A DNA stretch of 64,000 nt from Colias croceus (Eukaryota > Arthropoda > Insecta > Lepidoptera > Pieridae): positions 6,646,501-6,710,500 of the forward strand of contig NC_059547.1 of NCBI RefSeq assembly GCF_905220415.1, written 5' to 3'. Every line of letters begins with the position of its first letter. Within the stretch, counting starts at the first letter, position 1. Positions 61,815-64,000 of the stretch are shown piece after piece. Both the position numbers and the translations under genes were made by a program. The notes beneath the pieces were generated by a model. It was not told the origin of the DNA and did not search any database. It saw only the letters and a list, made by a program, of their open reading frames with translations.

Positions 61815-63333
61815 CTAAAGGTTGCCTGTTCCAGGTACCAATAAATTGGTGACGTTACTTGGGGGTCTTGGATATAAATTACTGCCAGTCACAGATTCTA
61901 TTCCATCACCTGAAGTAAAAATTGTAAAATTATTATTTAAAAAAATTTCTCTACTTATTTTGTGTGACTAATTTATGAAAGAAAAATAGGTACCTAGTTA
62001 ATTAAATTGATTTAATTTAATGTAACCTACCTATGTTGCATAAATCTGATGTACACGCTCGATAAAAGGTTCGAAAAGTAGAATCCGTAATTTCATGATT
62101 CAAAAAGTCCGGTGATTGTAAACAACTTCGCGTAAAACTTGCAACGACTCCTCTGGGATCCTGTAATTTACACACGTAATAATATTTTACCGACCAGTCA
62201 GTAGGTACAAATAACACAGATCCTAGATCTGTGACAAATAAGAACTTTACTTTTTAAAAATTATAATTTAAAAATAGATTAGAAAATCGATTTTTTAGGT
62301 CCCATTTCATAAGCAACTACTTAGGACTCATAACGTACCTACCTAGAAAGACAATTTAGAAAAATGGATCGAAAAAATCGACAAACAATGTCCTAAGTAG
62401 TTAGATAGTAATTGAGTAAGATAAGAGTAATTCCTCTTTTTATAAAGTTGAGTAAAAATAACATCGTTATTTCGATTAAAACAGCTGTAGGGTAGTTAGT
62501 GGTAACGTACTTTGTTATGATTATTTGCACATATTATTATAGTTAGGTAAAAACTAAAAATAAAATATTAAGTATCACACATTTAGGTATAATTCGTTGT
62601 ACATTAAATTATCTAGACTTATAATATTATATCTAAGTACCGAATCTAAAGTGTTACTCACCAGAAACTCCTGTCTCATAATTGTACAATATTTATATGA
62701 ACAGTTAACAGTCTGCGTGTCGTTTGTTATTGTAAGACATGATCTGTCCGAGTCGACTGAAGAAAATCCACATACATAACAAAGTAATTGTCCTGAAAAA
62801 ATATTTGGTAAGCACTCTAGCTGTTAAGCGAGGCGTTCAACGGCCGCGGCGGGGCAAATCCAGTAGGACATATTTCTATAGCGTATGGGTTATTCTTATA
62901 CGTCATGTAACAACCTATATTACTGTTAAGTTTCATCCATATCCGTCCAGCAGTTTTTTCATAAAAGTATAACAAACATAAAAACTCACAAACTGTCGCA
63001 TTTATAACTAATGCATGTTAAGTAGGTAGTAGGATTGAATCAATGTTGAAAATACATACAAACCTATTCATTTACTTTTAATTTATTGTAAGATGCCAGT
63101 CAAAACTCAAAAGTACTTATATTAATATCTTGGGTTGTCGAAACTGAATGGTAGGTATTTAAGATAATTTAGAAACTTACTACGATACCTAATTATTATG
63201 CTGAATTTACATTTCTTTACTGTGTACACAGCAGCTAGGTACCACAGTATTCCAAGAAATATGGTTATCACTTACCATTCGTTTGTTGAAACAAAATATT
63301 TAATAACACCATAATAAATAATTTTTTCTTCAT
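61815..63333 (-). CDS. Secreted Ly6/uPAR three-finger protein
   Basis: Four short exons (63333-63276, 62792-62662, 62160-62031, 61909-61815) join in frame, through phases 1, 0 and 1, to 137 aa. The N-terminus is a signal peptide (MKKKLFIMVLLNILF, cleavage probably near QQTNG). The mature part begins QLLCYVCGFSSVDSDRSC and has eight cysteines, ending ACTSDLCN; the opening LxCYxC and the closing CxxDLCN are the standard signature of the Ly6/three-finger fold. After the domain there is a 30-residue Gly/Pro/Asn tail with an NVT site but no hydrophobic GPI-anchor signal, so the product should be secreted. Insect Ly6 proteins act in septate-junction assembly, sleep and channel regulation, but no specific orthologue is evident. 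No exon exceeds 131 bp. Confidence 0.85.
62830..63008 (+). repeat. Interspersed repeat in intron 1 of the Ly6 gene
   Basis: The segment GCGGCGGGGCAAATCCAGTA, GTTAAGTTTCATCCATATCC, GTCCAGCAGTTTTTTCATAA AAG, ACTCACAAACTGTCGCATTT ATAA has the layout of the same class of dispersed repeat as families A-E (GC-rich end, primer-like middle, CATTTATAATA end). It starts within 40 bp of exon 2. Confidence 0.55.
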
Positions 63334-64000
63334 TTTTGTATCTTTATTACAAAAGCAACATGACCATTTGTTATTGTCTTTGCAGTTGAATGCGTAGAAT
63401 TCATATTATCTTATCGGCGCGATAGTTGGCATTTAATGCTTTATACATTAGCAATCCAGAAATCACGATATTGATCCATATCGGATTCGAAATAGATAAG
63501 CTTTGTCGGAAATTATTTATTCATTAAAGCAAATGCCTAGTATATTTTCTGCTGTGATTCCATCCTCTCGGAATACTATAGGATTAATTTGATTTTTTCT
63601 GTTTAAACTAGTAGGTATTTTTTGAAGTGAAACTTCTTTATCGGGGTTGGAAAAAAATTTAGTGTACCTAACATTTTTTCGTTACGCGTGACATTTTTCC
63701 GTTACGCGCCATCTTTTTCTTATCCCTACCACGCGTGATTCGACGTATTTCTGTAAAGTTGCATATAGTATTTTTTTTAAATAAGGTCATAAAGAAGTTT
63801 CACTTCTTACGTGTGTACACTAGTAGGTACACGCACACATTTTTTTTTCTTCTGGCACGATTGAGATCGTCTCTAATATTTAGTAGGTAGGTTAAACAAA
63901 AGGCCAAAAACCAAGCAAAACTGTTTTATTAGCACAACTGTCAAGTTTTCCATCAGATCAATAAACGATTATTAACATAACAATAATTGATTATTTATAC
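63334..64000. other. Upstream region of the Ly6 gene to the window end
   Basis: It probably contains the Ly6 promoter and 5' UTR; no TATA box can be assigned with confidence. A GAAGTGAAACTTC inverted-repeat element lies at 63624-63806. Nothing else is recognisable. Confidence 0.45.
63624..63806. mobile_element. 183-bp MITE with perfect 18-bp inverted repeats
   Basis: GAAGTGAAACTTCTTTAT (63624-63641) and its exact reverse complement ATAAAGAAGTTTCACTTC (63789-63806) bound a short AT-rich unit with CGTTACGCGTGACATTTTTC and CGTTACGCGCCATCTTTTTC. The outer flank TACGTGTGTACACTAGTA is also shared with the copy at 37489-37709, so the full repeat may be longer than the inverted repeats suggest. Confidence 0.75.

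Overview
This window is eukaryotic nuclear DNA, very probably from a moth or butterfly (Lepidoptera). The evidence is the strong AT bias, short exons with GT-AG introns, insect-type housekeeping genes, tRNA-derived SINEs with a GTTYGATTCCC box, and many copies of the 'CTAGCGGTCCGCCCCGGCTT' and 'GCTTCCGCCCGCG' repeat families common in lepidopteran genomes. I saw no bacterial operons, CRISPR arrays, rRNA or intact tRNA genes. All gene models were assembled by hand from splice sites and reading-frame continuity; none was checked by alignment.

Layout from left to right. 1-12.4 kb: the 5' part of a minus-strand gene for a type II membrane protein (possibly a GT92 glycosyltransferase), whose two visible exons are split by an 11.2-kb intron. 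12.4-18.2 kb: an interspersed-repeat zone with SINEs, a three-copy repeat cluster, and an RTE-type LINE carrying two younger insertions with target-site duplications. 18.4-20.6 kb: NDUFB10 (complex I, plus strand) with a jockey-like LINE in intron 2. 23.1-37.1 kb: a complete 17-exon MARF1 gene (minus strand; NYN, RRM and LOTUS domains, 1242 aa). 38.5-42.2 kb: PSMD12/Rpn5 (26S proteasome lid, plus strand), divergent from MARF1. 42.6-46.8 kb: a membrane-anchored protein resembling the DUF7065/DUF7064 family (plus strand, 415 aa). 46.8-54 kb: gene-poor DNA with a non-autonomous hAT element and a transposon-like element packed with subterminal repeats. 54-60.6 kb: a complete INPP5E-type inositol polyphosphate 5-phosphatase (minus strand, 643 aa), with two 565-bp MITEs and several SINE-like repeats in its introns. 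61.8-63.3 kb: a small secreted Ly6/three-finger protein gene (minus strand, 137 aa, four exons).

The genes are unrelated in pathway: respiration, oocyte RNA regulation, protein turnover, ciliary phosphoinositide signalling and a secreted Ly6 protein. The main novelty lies in the mobile elements. Several families can be delimited precisely by inverted termini and target-site duplications, including two nested insertions in one LINE and insertions a few bases from INPP5E splice donors. No new multi-gene system was found; the best candidate for something undescribed is the 49521-50957 element with about eleven copies of a TACCNCCGTATTAGG-like motif.
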